64,000 nt of DNA from T1Sed10-7 sp041685505 (GTDB lineage: Bacteria > Actinomycetota > Nitriliruptoria > Nitriliruptorales > Nitriliruptoraceae): assembly GCA_041685505.1 (NCBI GenBank), contig JAWLFQ010000003.1, positions 1 through 64,000 on the forward strand. Direction: 5' to 3'. The notes below the pieces were generated by a model, which saw nothing but the letters and a program-made list of their open reading frames with translations, was not told the DNA's origin and did not search any database. Below are positions 42,349-52,200 of the stretch, in pieces; position 1 is the stretch's first letter; each line of letters starts with the position of its first letter. The translations under genes and the position numbers were made by a program.

Positions 42349-45300
42349 CTACCGGCTGCCCGCCAGCTCCGACTCCTGCCGGCGCCGACGCCAGGCGGGC
42401 TCCTCACGCTCCTCGCCGTAGGTGCGCTCCCCCACCTCGGCGTCCACCGCGTCGGGACCGAAGGCGGCCTTGAGTTCCCCGAACAGCCCCGGACGCCGTT
42501 CCACACGCAGGTCGTCGCCGAGGCGGTAGATGCGACGGGCACCATCCGGTGCCACCACCTCGAGGTGGACGGGCACCACACCCTGATGGCCCCCCAGCAC
42601 GTCCTTGAGCCGCTGCACCGCATCCAGGGTGCACTGCTCGGCCGCGAAGGAGACGACCACCGGCGCCCCGAGCGCCTCGGAGAGGTCGGGCACCGACACC
42701 TTGTTGGCGGTCATCTTCACGGCCTCGTCACGGACCTCCAGCCGCCCGGTGACCACCAGCACCGCGTCCTCGTCGAGCACCTCGTGGGCGGCCCGGTAGG
42801 TGCCCGGCCAGAACACCACCTCGACCTGTCCCGTGAGGTCCTCGAGCGTCGCCACGAGGTAGGTGTCGCCCTTGCGGGTGAACTTCTTCGTCAGGCCGGT
42901 GAGCACCCCACCGATGACCACCATGGCACCGTCGTCGCGTTCACGCAGGCTGGCGCAGGTCGCGTCGGTGTAGCCCTCGAGCACCTTCTCGGTGCCGAAC
43001 AGCGGATGATCGGAGACGTAGAGCCCGAGCATCTCCCGCTCGAAGCGCAGCATCTGTGCCTTGTCGTACTCGGCCTCCGGGATCTCCGGCGCCGTGTCCA
43101 GACCGAGCTCGGCAGCGTCATCCGCACCGCCTCCCACCCCGTCGAAGAGCGAGAACTGCCCCGCCGCCTCGGCCTTCTTGCGGGTCAGCGCCGCGTCGAC
43201 GATGCCCTCGTAGCTGGCCAGCAGCCCCTTGCGGCTGTGTCCCATGCGGGCGAAGGCCCCGGCCAGGATCAGGCTCTCGAGCGTCTTCTTGTTCAGCACG
43301 CTGGCGTCGACCTTGGCGCAGAAGTCGACGAAGTCCTCGAACCGGCCCCGAGCGGAGCGGGCCTCCACGATCGAGGCCACGATCGCCTCCCCGACACCGC
43401 GCACCGCGGACAGCCCGAACAGGATCTCCTCCCCACGCGGGGTGAAGTCGCTGCCGGACTCGTTGACATCGGGTGGCAGCACCGGGATGCCCATGCGCCG
43501 GCACTCGTTGAGGTAGAGCGGTTTGTTGTCCTTGTGGTTCTTCACGCTGGTCAGCAGCGCGGCCATGTACTCCACGGGGTAGTGGGTCTTCAGCCAGGCG
43601 GTCTGGTAGCTGACCACCCCGTAGGCGACGGTGTGGGCCTTGTTGAAGCCGTACTCGGCGAACTTCTCGATCAGCCCCCACAGGTTGACCATGAAGGCCT
43701 CGTCGTAGCCGTTGGCCACGCCGCCGGAGATCATCTGGTCCTTCTGCGCCTCCATCAGGTCGCGCTTCTTCTTGCCCACCGCCTTGCGCAGCGCGTCGGC
43801 CTCCGCCATCGAGAACCCCGAGAGGTCGGTGGCGATGCGCATGACCTGTTCCTGGTAGACGATCACCCCGTGGGTCTCGCCCAGGATGGGTTCGAGGTCG
43901 GGGTGGTCGAACACCGCCTGCTCGAGGCCGTTCTTGCGATCGGCGAAGGCGATGTGCATGTCCATGCCCAGCGGCCCCGGGCGGTACAGCGCCAGCAGCG
44001 CGGAGATGTCCTCGAAGCGCGTGGGCTTGAGCTTGCGGACCAGGGCCTGCATCCCGGTGGAGTCCAGCTGGAACACCCCGAGGGTGTAGCCGGTGCCGAG
44101 CATGGCGAAGGTGGCCGGGTCGTCCATCTCGCCGAGGAGCGCAGGATCGTCGAGGTCCACCTCGGTCCCACGGTTGGCGGCGATGTGGCGCTCCGCGTCG
44201 GAGAGCACCGTGAGGTTGCGCAGCCCCAGGAAGTCCATCTTCAGCAGGCCGATGTCCTCGGCCGCACCCATCTCGTACTGGGTGACGATCTCCCCGTTGT
44301 CGGTGCGCAGCAGCGGCACGGTCTCGTGCAGCGGCCTGGCCCCGATGACCACCGCGGCCGCGTGGATGCCGTGCTGGCGCTTCAGCCCCTCGAGCTTCTC
44401 CGCGGTCTCGAGCACCTCACGGTGGGTGGGGTCCTCCCGGGCGGCGCGCAGCTCGGCGGACTTGTCGTAGGCCTCCGACAGCGCCGCCTCCTTGCCCTGC
44501 ACGGGTGGCGGCATCATCTTGGCGAGCTCGTCACCGACCTTGAAGGGGTGGTCGAGCACCCGGGCGGCGTCGCGGATCGCGGACTTGGCCTTGATCGTGC
44601 CGAAGGTGACGATCTGGGCGACGTGGTCCTCGCCGTAGCGCCGTGCCGCGTACTTGATCATCTCGCCGCGGCGACGGTCGTCGAAATCGATGTCGATGTC
44701 GGGCATCTGGATGCGGGCGGGGTTGAGGAACCGCTCGAAGATCAGCCCGTGCTTGATGGGATCGACCCGGGTGATGTCGGTGCAGTAGGCCACCACCGAG
44801 CCGCCGGCCGACCCGCGACCCGGCCCCACGCGGATGCCCTCCGCGCGGGCGTGCGCGCACAGGTCCGCGACGATCAGGAAGTAGGCGGGGAACCCCATCT
44901 GCTCGATGACGCCGAGCTCGTACTCGACCCGCTCCGAGACCGCCGTGGGCACGGGGTCGCCGTAGCGGGCGCGTGCGCCCTCCCACACCTTGTGGCGCAG
45001 GAACTGAGCCTCGCTCATCCCGTCGGGACAGGGGAAGGCGGGCAGCAGATCGAGGTCGAACTCGATGGTGGCGTTGCAGCGCTCCGCGATGTCGAGGGTG
45101 GTGTCCAGCGCCTCCGGGTAGGCGTGGAACTGCGACCGCATCTGGCGCGCGCTCTTGACGAAGAAGTCCTCACCCTGGAACTTGAACCGGTCCGGGTCGG
45201 AGATCTTCGAACCCGTCTGGATGCACAGCAGCGCGTCGTGGGCCTGAGCGTCCTCGGCCTTGGTGTAGTGGGAGTCGTTGGCGATCACCGTGCGCAGGCC

Positions 45301-45903
45301 GAGCTCCTTGGCCAGCTTCTCCAGCAGGGGCCAGGTGCGCCGCTGCTCGGCGATCCCGTGGTCCTGCAGCTCCACGAAGTAGCGCTCGGGGCCGTAGATG
45401 TCCTTGAAGTCGCTCAAGGTCCGCCTGGCCGCGGCTTCGTCGCCGGCCAGCAGGTGCTGGTTGACCTCCGAGCCGAGGCACCCCGACAGCACGATGATCC
45501 CGTCGCTGTGGTCGGCGAGGACCTCCATGTCGACCCGCGGCTTGTACCAGGTGCCCTCGAGGTAGGCCCGCGTCGACAGCGAGACGAGGTTGCGGTAGCC
45601 GACGTCGTCCTGGGCGAGCACCGTCAGGTGGTAGTACCGCTGCCGCCCGTCCGAGCCCCCCAGCCGTTGCTCGTGGCGCGACCCGACCGCCTGGTAGAGC
45701 TCCGAGCCGAGGATCGGCTTGACCCCCTCGCGCTGGGCTGCGCGGTAGAAGTCGACCAGCCCGAACAGCACGCCGTGATCGGTGATGGCGACGGCTGGCT
45801 GGCCGTCGGCATGGACGTGGCGCACCAGCTCGTCGATGCGCGAGGCGCCGTCCAGCATCGAGTACTCGGTGTGGACGTGCAGGTGGGCGAAGCTGCTGCT
45901 CAC
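42349..45903 (-). CDS. dnaE: DNA polymerase III alpha subunit
   Basis: Replicative polymerase, 1184 residues. The N-terminal PHP domain starts AHLHVHTEYSMLDGA (6-20), a possible proofreading exonuclease in actinobacterial DnaE1. The catalytic palm carries MPDIDIDFDDRRR from residue 400 (Asp403, Asp405). A helix-hairpin-helix region (about 830-900) and an OB domain (about 990-1080, VVIGGVLTGLTKKFTRKGDTY) follow. GTG 45903 lies just after GGGGAG. Size and domain order fit the essential DnaE1. It is transcribed alone, from a 355-base divergent region that holds a 20-base palindrome. Confidence 0.96.
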   Translation of the reverse strand: MSSSFAHLHVHTEYSMLDGASRIDELVRHVHADGQPAVAITDHGVLFGLVDFYRAAQREGVKPILGSELYQAVGSRHEQRLGGSDGRQRYYHLTVLAQDDVGYRNLVSLSTRAYLEGTWYKPRVDMEVLADHSDGIIVLSGCLGSEVNQHLLAGDEAAARRTLSDFKDIYGPERYFVELQDHGIAEQRRTWPLLEKLAKELGLRTVIANDSHYTKAEDAQAHDALLCIQTGSKISDPDRFKFQGEDFFVKSARQMRSQFHAYPEALDTTLDIAERCNATIEFDLDLLPAFPCPDGMSEAQFLRHKVWEGARARYGDPVPTAVSERVEYELGVIEQMGFPAYFLIVADLCAHARAEGIRVGPGRGSAGGSVVAYCTDITRVDPIKHGLIFERFLNPARIQMPDIDIDFDDRRRGEMIKYAARRYGEDHVAQIVTFGTIKAKSAIRDAARVLDHPFKVGDELAKMMPPPVQGKEAALSEAYDKSAELRAAREDPTHREVLETAEKLEGLKRQHGIHAAAVVIGARPLHETVPLLRTDNGEIVTQYEMGAAEDIGLLKMDFLGLRNLTVLSDAERHIAANRGTEVDLDDPALLGEMDDPATFAMLGTGYTLGVFQLDSTGMQALVRKLKPTRFEDISALLALYRPGPLGMDMHIAFADRKNGLEQAVFDHPDLEPILGETHGVIVYQEQVMRIATDLSGFSMAEADALRKAVGKKKRDLMEAQKDQMISGGVANGYDEAFMVNLWGLIEKFAEYGFNKAHTVAYGVVSYQTAWLKTHYPVEYMAALLTSVKNHKDNKPLYLNECRRMGIPVLPPDVNESGSDFTPRGEEILFGLSAVRGVGEAIVASIVEARSARGRFEDFVDFCAKVDASVLNKKTLESLILAGAFARMGHSRKGLLASYEGIVDAALTRKKAEAAGQFSLFDGVGGGADDAAELGLDTAPEIPEAEYDKAQMLRFEREMLGLYVSDHPLFGTEKVLEGYTDATCASLRERDDGAMVVIGGVLTGLTKKFTRKGDTYLVATLEDLTGQVEVVFWPGTYRAAHEVLDEDAVLVVTGRLEVRDEAVKMTANKVSVPDLSEALGAPVVVSFAAEQCTLDAVQRLKDVLGGHQGVVPVHLEVVAPDGARRIYRLGDDLRVERRPGLFGELKAAFGPDAVDAEVGERTYGEEREEPAWRRRRQESELAGSR

Positions 45904-46258
45904 GGGCTCCCCTGGTCTCGTCGAGCTCGGTCCGGTCGCACCTGACCACGTCGGTGGGTGCGACCCCGACACCTGCGGCCGCGGTGACCGATGCTCTGGG
46001 ACCGCTGGGACCGCTGGGTGCGCCCACGGGCGTGTGACGGGGAAGAACCACACGCCTGTGGTTCGCGCCCGGGGAACCTAGCACCCACCCGGGACGGCAC
46101 GCCGCCGCCGACCCGGCGTGGGCGACGCGCGCGCACGCCCGAGCGGATGGGGCGTGCGCCCCGGTGGGACGGACAGGTGTCCGATGGCCGGCACGGTGCG
46201 CCTGGCAACGGTGGGCCACGGCGTCCATGGTGAGGTGTACCCGGCAAGGAAGTACCAC
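45904..46258. other. dnaE / SRPBCC divergent intergenic region
   Basis: This stretch has no protein gene. It contains a 9-base tandem repeat (CTGGGACCG at 45996 and 46005, then a partial copy), a perfect 20-base palindrome (46045-46064), a TAGGTT -10-like hexamer on the minus strand (46075-46080) for dnaE, and a short GGACA-GG-TGTCC palindrome (46171-46182) on the SRPBCC side. No -35 is convincing for either direction. Confidence 0.6.
46045..46064. promoter_or_regulatory. 20-base palindrome upstream of dnaE
   Basis: GAACCACA and TGTGGTTC form a perfect eight-base inverted repeat around CGCC. It begins 11 bases downstream of a minus-strand -10-like hexamer and about 140 bases before the dnaE start. 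It could be an operator near the dnaE start site or a hairpin in its leader. It does not fit the mycobacterial LexA box, which has only four bases between GAAC and GTTC. Confidence 0.4.
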
Positions 46259-46729
46259 ATGACGACCATCACGCGATCGATCGACGTCGAGGTCCCGGTG
46301 CGGACCGCCTACGACCAGTGGACCCAGTTCGAGTCCTTCCCGCGGTTCATGCAGGACGTGGAGCGGGTCGAGCAGCTGGATGACACCACGATCCGGTGGC
46401 ACGTGCACCTCGCCGGTGCCCAGCGCTCCTTCGAGACCACGATCACCGAGCAGACCCCCGACCAGCGCATCGCCTGGAAGACCGAGCCGGGCAGCGACAC
46501 CTGGCACGCAGGCGTCGTGACCTTCCACCGGCTGGACGACGGCAGGTGCCGCGTCACGCTCCAGATGGACGTCGACCCCGACGACGTCGTCGAGAAGGTC
46601 GGTACGGCGCTCGGCATCACCGAGGCCTACGTCTCGCGCGATCTGGAGGGCTTCAAGGCCTTCATCGAGTCCCGTGGCGAGGAGACCGGTGCCTGGCGTG
46701 GCGAGGTCAGCCAGGATCCGGAGGCCTGA
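46259..46729 (+). CDS. SRPBCC/polyketide cyclase-like protein
   Basis: A 156-residue START-like (SRPBCC) domain protein. DVEVPVRTAYDQWTQFESFPRFMQDVERVEQLDD (about 8-41) and DQRIAWKTEPGS with FHRLDDGRCRVTLQMDVDP are typical of the stand-alone cyclase/dehydrase COQ10-type family, which bind hydrophobic ligands in a helix-grip cavity. ATG 46259 has AAGGA eight bases upstream. No signal peptide is seen. It is monocistronic, divergent from dnaE and convergent with rluD. The ligand is not identifiable. Confidence 0.88.
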   Translation: MTTITRSIDVEVPVRTAYDQWTQFESFPRFMQDVERVEQLDDTTIRWHVHLAGAQRSFETTITEQTPDQRIAWKTEPGSDTWHAGVVTFHRLDDGRCRVTLQMDVDPDDVVEKVGTALGITEAYVSRDLEGFKAFIESRGEETGAWRGEVSQDPEA

Positions 46730-46765
46730 GAGGCCCCACCGCCCACACCGCCGACACCCCCGGCT

Positions 46766-46785
46766 CGGGGCCCATCCGGGCCCCG
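46766..46785. terminator. GC-only hairpin between convergent genes
   Basis: CGGGGCCC and GGGCCCCG pair perfectly around ATCC. The hairpin lies 36 bases after the SRPBCC stop and 5 bases after the rluD stop, in the only gap between two convergent genes. It could act in both directions. No T-run is present, as is common in high-GC actinobacteria. Confidence 0.5.
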
Positions 46786-46790
46786 GGCGC

Positions 46791-47777
46791 TCACCGGTCG
46801 GCGTCCTCGACGCCGTCGGCGCGCAGCTGCTGCGCGCCGGGCTCGGGCAGCCCGGCGCGTTGCAGCACCGCCCGCAGCTCCGCCGGCAAGGGTTCGAACA
46901 GCTCGATCCGCTCGCCGGTGACCGGATGGTCCACCCCCAGCGCCGCGGCGTGCAGGAAGGGGCGGTCGAGGCCCAGTGCCCGGGCCAGGGCCGCTGGTGC
47001 CCCGTAGGTGAGGTCGCCGAGGATCGGTGTGCCCAGAGCAGCCAGATGGACCCGGAGTTGGTGGGTGCGGCCCGTCCCCAGCTGGCAGGCCAGCGCGGCG
47101 ATCTCCGCCTGCTGGCCGGCGGCGACCGCGGCGACCTGGACTGTCGACAGGGTCCGGTAGCGCGTGGTTGCCGGCTTGCCCTCGCTGACCACCGCGAAGC
47201 GCGTGCGCTCGCGCGGATCACGCCCGATGGGCGCCTCGATACGCCCACGGGCCTGTGCAGGGATCCCCGCGACCACGGCGAGGTAGCGGCGGGCGACGCG
47301 CCGCGCCGCCAGCGCGGCGGTCAGCCCGCGGAAGGCCGGCTGCGTACAGGCCACCAGCAACAGCCCCGAGGTGTCGCGGTCGAGGCGGTGCACGATGCCG
47401 GGGCGGTGGTCCTCGCTGCCGGCGGCCAGGGGGATGTCCGCGGCCCGCAGCGCGTCGACCAGGGTGCCGTCGGGATGTCCGGCGCCGGGATGCACCACCA
47501 ACCCCGCGGGCTTGGCGACCACCAGCAGGTGCTCGTCGCGGTAGCGGATCGGTGGCAGCGGTGGCGGTGGTGGCGCGACACGTGGTGCGGGCGCGGCGAT
47601 CTCGACCACCTCCCCGGCACGCACACGTCGACTGCGGGCCACCACCTCGGCACCGATGCGGACGTCACCGGCATCGATCCGGGCCGCGGCACGGCTGCGT
47701 GGGACGCCCAGCTGCGCGGCGAGGAACACATCGAGGCGCTGCCCCGCAAGGTCATCGGTGACCTCGAGACGGTTCAC
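46791..47777 (-). CDS. rluD: Pseudouridine synthase, RluD/RluA family
   Basis: An N-terminal S4 RNA-binding domain (about 10-62) and a RluA-type catalytic domain. The active site is HRLDRDTSGL (130-139, catalytic Asp133), with CQLGTGRTHQLRVHLAALGTPILGD further on. It has 328 residues. A proline-rich linker (67-77) joins the domains. By context (lspA-rluD) it is the 23S rRNA enzyme RluD rather than RluA or RluC, but this is inferred. GTG 47777 overlaps lspA by GTGA. Confidence 0.94.
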   Translation of the reverse strand: MNRLEVTDDLAGQRLDVFLAAQLGVPRSRAAARIDAGDVRIGAEVVARSRRVRAGEVVEIAAPAPRVAPPPPPLPPIRYRDEHLLVVAKPAGLVVHPGAGHPDGTLVDALRAADIPLAAGSEDHRPGIVHRLDRDTSGLLLVACTQPAFRGLTAALAARRVARRYLAVVAGIPAQARGRIEAPIGRDPRERTRFAVVSEGKPATTRYRTLSTVQVAAVAAGQQAEIAALACQLGTGRTHQLRVHLAALGTPILGDLTYGAPAALARALGLDRPFLHAAALGVDHPVTGERIELFEPLPAELRAVLQRAGLPEPGAQQLRADGVEDADR

Positions 47778-48355
47778 GGATCCGTGTGCTCGGCGCCGTC
47801 ATCCGCTGCGGCGGCGGCCCGCTCCTCGCGCCACAGCGCCAGCACCAGCAGCACGAAACCGACGGTGATCGCGCTGTCGGCGACGTTGAACCGGGGGAAG
47901 CTGCCCCAGGCCACGAAGTCGACCACGAAGCCGCTGCCGAAGGCCTCGCCGCCGGCTCGGAACAACCGGTCGAGCACGTTGCCCACGGCGCCGGCGAGCA
48001 GCATCCCGTAGGCCGTGGCGGCCAGCAGGGAGCTGCTGAGGGGCAGGATGCGTCCGACCAGCACCAGCACGCCCACGGTGACGATGAGGAACACCCAGTG
48101 CGGCAGGGGCAGCCCGAAGGCCCCACCGGGGTTGTAGACCAGCTGCCACCCGATGTGGTCACCGAGCAGCGGCACGAAGCGACCGGGGGTCAGCAGCGCC
48201 TCGACCACTTCCTTGGTGGCCTGGTCGATCACCACCAGCGTCACCGCGACAGCCAACCCGACGGCCGTGGCGTGCGGGTGCGGCGCAGGCGCCCCGTCCG
48301 CGTCCGGCTCGGGCCCCTGCTCGGGTGGTGACGCCGCGGTGGGGTCGTCGTTCAC
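47774..48355 (-). CDS. lspA: Lipoprotein signal peptidase (signal peptidase II)
   Basis: Aspartic membrane protease that cleaves prolipoprotein signal peptides. It has four membrane helices in 193 residues. The catalytic pair is Asp129 in GNVLDRL and Asp160 in FNVADSAI. YNPGGAFG (74-81) is the usual conserved loop. The N terminus has an extra 28-residue proline- and glutamate-rich cytoplasmic lead before the first helix. GTG 48355 lies four bases after the stop of the DksA-like gene. lspA-rluD is a common pair. Confidence 0.95.
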   Translation of the reverse strand: MNDDPTAASPPEQGPEPDADGAPAPHPHATAVGLAVAVTLVVIDQATKEVVEALLTPGRFVPLLGDHIGWQLVYNPGGAFGLPLPHWVFLIVTVGVLVLVGRILPLSSSLLAATAYGMLLAGAVGNVLDRLFRAGGEAFGSGFVVDFVAWGSFPRFNVADSAITVGFVLLVLALWREERAAAAADDGAEHTDP

Positions 48356-48359
48356 CGGT

Positions 48360-48734
48360 TCAGCGACCCGTCTCCTCGCGACGCTTGCACTCCATGCACA
48401 ACGTCGCGTAGGGGATCGCCTCCAGCCGCTCCGCCTCGATCGGTTCGCCGCAACGTTCACACAGGCCGTAGGTACCGGCATCCATGCGTCGCAGGGCGTC
48501 GTCGATCTGGGTGAGCAGCCCGCGAGCGTGGTTCGACAGCGACTGGGCCGTCTCCCGCTCGAAGCTGGCCGAACCGGCGTCGGCGGGGTCGTCGTCGAAG
48601 CCACCCTCGCGCCAGTTGTTGACATCGGCTTCCGCGTCCAGATCCTCGACCTGGTCCAGGAGCTCCGCGCGCTCAGCTTCCAGCTCCTCGCGACGGGCGA
48701 GGAGCTGCTTGTCGGTGGGTCGTTTGCGTGCCAT
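48360..48734 (-). CDS. TraR/DksA-type C4 zinc finger protein
   Basis: A 124-residue protein: a long N-terminal helical hairpin (about 8-85) followed by a C4 zinc finger (Cys92, Cys95, Cys113, Cys116 in LCERCGEPIE...TLCMEC). This is the DksA/TraR layout, which places coiled-coil tip residues in the RNA polymerase secondary channel. The hairpin tip here reads NNWREGGFDDDPADAGS, acidic as in relatives. Whether it works with ppGpp is unknown. ATG 48734 heads the lspA-rluD unit; the promoter region is shared divergently with ileS. Confidence 0.88.
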   Translation of the reverse strand: MARKRPTDKQLLARREELEAERAELLDQVEDLDAEADVNNWREGGFDDDPADAGSASFERETAQSLSNHARGLLTQIDDALRRMDAGTYGLCERCGEPIEAERLEAIPYATLCMECKRREETGR

Positions 48735-48787
48735 GAGGGCGGGGAAGATAGCAGACGCAGCCGGGTCGACGACCGCACCCCACCCCC

Positions 48788-48817
48788 GACCGGCTGCCCC
48801 GACCGGCTGCCCCGACC
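48788..48817. repeat. 13-base tandem repeat upstream of ileS
   Basis: GACCGGCTGCCCC occurs at 48788-48800 and 48801-48813, followed by GACC of a third copy. It lies in the divergent region between the DksA-like gene and the ileS T-box leader, 16 bases before a possible ileS -10 hexamer. It could be a protein-binding array or a slippage repeat. Confidence 0.7.
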
Positions 48818-48832
48818 ACGCCCGCCACCCCG

Positions 48833-48838
48833 TAGACT
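48833..48838 (+). promoter_or_regulatory. ileS promoter -10 candidate
   Basis: TAGACT fits the actinobacterial -10 TAnnnT and lies about 40 bases before the first pairing of the T-box stem I, as expected if the leader starts near 48845. There is no good -35; CCGACC sits about 15 bases upstream. Confidence 0.4.
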
Positions 48839-48869
48839 GTGGCGGTCGCCGCATCGAGGTGTGGCGACG

Positions 48870-49257
48870 ACAACGCGATGACGAGGACACGGCACCAGGA
48901 GCCGCCTCACCACGAGCGAGCCGGGACGGTGGAAGCCGGCGGTGGGGCCCGGGTGTCATCACCTCCGAGCGGCCACCCCGAGACCGTGTCCGGGCCCTGA
49001 GGGGAGCGGATCCGGGCGTAGGCGTGGACGGCACCGCACGACACGCGGGCCCACGGCCGGTGACCGGCGCCGCAGCGCGACCCCCCGCGTTGCCTCCGGT
49101 GCCCACCCGACCGCGCGGCAGCGACGACGAGCGGGTCACCCCTCCCCCGGCGGGTGTGACCAACGAGGGTGGTACCGCGGTCCGGCGTCCCCCGCCCGGA
49201 TCGTCCCTCGGGAGCGTGTACGCGCCGTCCCGCGCGGACGGCACCGACCCGAGGACC
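48870..49257 (+). promoter_or_regulatory. T-box riboswitch, tRNA-Ile responsive
   Basis: AGGGTGGTACCGCG (49166-49179) is the conserved T-box sequence; its TGGT bulge can pair with the ACCA end of tRNA. Stem I is short: GACAC (48886-48890) pairs with GTGTC (48953-48957), directly followed by the specifier codon ATC (48958-48960, Ile) and a purine. Downstream, CGAGGG (49164-49169) can pair with CCCTCG (49205-49210), a second hairpin GCCGTCC/GGACGGC lies at 49224-49242, and GGTCC (49179-49183) could mask the GGACC (49253-49257) overlapping the Shine-Dalgarno. With no T-run, control at translation is more likely than attenuation, as known for mycobacterial ileS. Confidence 0.88.
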
Positions 49258-49263
49258 ACGACG

Positions 49264-52200
49264 ATGCCCGATCCGACCGCCACCTCGATGCCCGCCAGTG
49301 GCTCCCCGTCGGCCCACCCGCAGCCGGCTGACGGCGGGGCCGACGCACCCGCGCAGCGGATGTGGCCCGAGGTCGCACCCCGCCCCGACCTGCCGAGCCT
49401 CGAGCAGGACGTGCTCACACTGTGGCGCGACCGGGACGTGTTCGCGCGCAGCCTCGCCCAGCGCGAAGGCGCACCCGACTGGTCGTTCTACGAGGGCCCG
49501 CCCACGGCCAACGGCATGCCCGGGACCCACCACGTGGAAGCGAGGGTGTTCAAGGACATCTTCCCGCGCTACCGCACCATGAAGGGCCTGTCGGTGCGTC
49601 GCAAGGGCGGCTGGGACTGCCACGGCCTGCCCGTGGAGCTCGAGGTGGAACGCGAGCTCGGGCTGGACTCCAAGGCCGACATCGAGGCCTTCGGCATCGA
49701 GGCCTTCAACGCGCGCTGCCGTGAGTCGGTGCTGCGCTACGTCGGCGCCTTCGAGGACCTCACCGAGCGCATCGGCTTCTGGATCGACACCGACGACGCC
49801 TACCGCACCATGGACGCCACCTACGTCGAGAGCCTGTGGTGGGCGCTGAAGACGCTGTGGGAGCGGGACCTGATCTTCCAGGACCACCGGGTCGCGCCCT
49901 ACTGCGGTCGGTGCGGCACGGCCCTGTCCGACGCCGAGGTCGCCCAGGGCTACCAGGAGGTGGACGACCCCTCGGTCTACGTCCGCTTCCCCGTCACCGA
50001 CGGGCCCCTGGCCGCGGAGGGCGCGGCACTGGTGGTGTGGACCACGACACCCTGGACCCTGCCCTCCAACACCGCCTGCGCCGTGGGGAGCGACATCGTC
50101 TACGAGCTGGTCCGCACCTCGGCCTTCGGGGTGGAGGACGAGCTGCTGGTGCTGGCCCGTGCGCGGCGCGAGGCCGTGCTCGGTGCGGATGCCGAGGTCG
50201 TGCGCACCGTGGCGCCCGAGGAGCTGGTCGGTACCCACTACCAGCGTCCCTTCGACTTCGTGCCGCTGCCCGAGGACGCCGACACCCACCGGCTGGTCAC
50301 CGCCGACTTCGTGACCACCGCCGACGGGTCGGGGATCGTCCACCTCGCCCCCGCCTTCGGCGCCGACGACATGGCCGTCGGCCGCGCACACGGCTTCCCC
50401 GTGCTCAACCCCGTGGACGCCACCGGCAGCTTCACGATCGGCCCCTGGGCCGGGGTGTTCGTCAAGGACGCCGACGAGTCGCTGGCCAGGGACCTGGCCC
50501 AGCGCGGCCTGCTGCTCGAGCAGCGGACCTACACCCACACCTACCCCTTCTGCTGGCGGTGCCGGCGGCCGCTGCTGTACTGGGCCAAGCCCTCGTGGTA
50601 CATCCGCACCACCGCCAAGCGCGACCAGCTGCTGGCCAACAACGCACAGATCGACTGGCATCCCGAGCACATCCGTGACGGCCGCTTCGGTCGCTGGTTG
50701 GAGAACAACGTCGACTGGGCGCTGTCCCGCGACCGGTACTGGGGCACGCCGCTGCCCTTCTGGCGGTGCTCGCAGTGCGACGACGTCGAGGTGGTGGGCA
50801 GCCGCGCGGAGCTGAGCGAGAAGGCTGGCCGCGACCTCAGCGACCTCGACCCCCACCGGCCCTACGTCGACGAGATCACCCTCACCTGCGCCGCCTGCGG
50901 CGGCACGGCCCACCGGGTGCCCGAGGTCGCCGACGCCTGGTTCGACTCGGGGGGCATGCCCTTCGCGCAGTGGGGCTACCCCCATCAGGGTCAGGAGGAG
51001 TTCGCCCGCCACTACCCCGCCGACTACATCTGCGAGGCGATCGACCAGACCCGAGGGTGGTTCTACTCGCTGCTCGCGGAGTCCACCCTGCTGTTCGACG
51101 ACAGCTCCTACCGCACCTGCGCCGTCCTCGGCCACATCGTGGATGAGGACGGTCGCAAGATGTCGAAGTCCGCGGGCAACGTGCTCGACCCCTGGGAGCT
51201 CATCGAGGCCCACGGCGCCGATGCGCTGCGCTGGCTGATGTTCGCGGAGGGCAACCCGTGGGTGAACCGACGGGTCAGCCACAACCTGCTCGAGGACGTC
51301 GTCCGCCGCTTCCTGCTGACGCTGTGGAACACCCACGTGTTCTTCACCACCTACGCCGAGATCGACGGCTTCGAGCGCAGCGATCCCGCGCCGGAGGTGG
51401 CCGAGCGTCCCGCCATCGACCGGTGGGTCCTGGCCGAGCTCGCCGAGCTGATCGACACCGTCGACACCGCCCTGGAGCGCTACGACGTCTCCACCTCCAC
51501 CCGTGCGCTGGAGCGGTTCGTCGACGATCTGTCCAACTGGTACGTGCGACGCAACCGTCGTCGGTTCTGGAAGTCGGTGCACGACGACCCGGCCGACAAG
51601 GCCGCTGCCTACCACACCCTGCACACCTGTCTCACGACGCTGTCCCAGCTGCTGGCGCCCTTCACCCCCTTCCTGGCCGAACGGCTGTGGCAGGACCTCG
51701 AGGTGGCGCCGCTGCGCGCCACGGGTGGCGGGGGCACGCACGACTCCGTCCACCTGAGCGACTTCCCCGTGGCCGACCCCGCCTGGCGTGACCCCGAGCT
51801 GCGCCGAGCGATGGCCACCACCCGCCGGGTGGTCGAGCTCGGACGTCAGGCCCGCAACGACAGCAACGTCCGCATCCGTCAGCCCCTGGCGCGGGCGTTG
51901 GTCAGCGTCCCCGAGGGGGAACGGGAGGGGCTGGCAGGTCTGGCCCACGAGATCGCCGAGGAGCTCAACGTCCACGACGTCGAACTCGCCGACGGCACCG
52001 GCGACCTCGTGGAGCGCAGCTGCAAGCCCAACTTCCGTGCCCTGGGACCGGTCTTCCAGCAGCGCGCGCCCGAGGTCGCCGGCGTGATCTCCGGGCTGGA
52101 TGCCGAGCAGGCAGCGGCGCTGGCGGAGCGACTGCGCGTCGGCGACGCCCAGCTGACGGTGGGCGACGACGAGGTGACCATCACCCCGGAGATGGTCGAG

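Noticed and set aside
42211..45945. Plus-strand open frame of 1244 codons opposite dnaE
   Set aside because: It is antisense to a complete dnaE, is rich in His, Gly, Arg and Gln, and shows no domain motifs; long antisense frames are expected in very G/C-rich coding DNA.
46045..46064. LexA/SOS box upstream of dnaE
   Set aside because: GAAC and GTTC are 12 bases apart, whereas the actinobacterial LexA box has four; only a generic palindrome remains.
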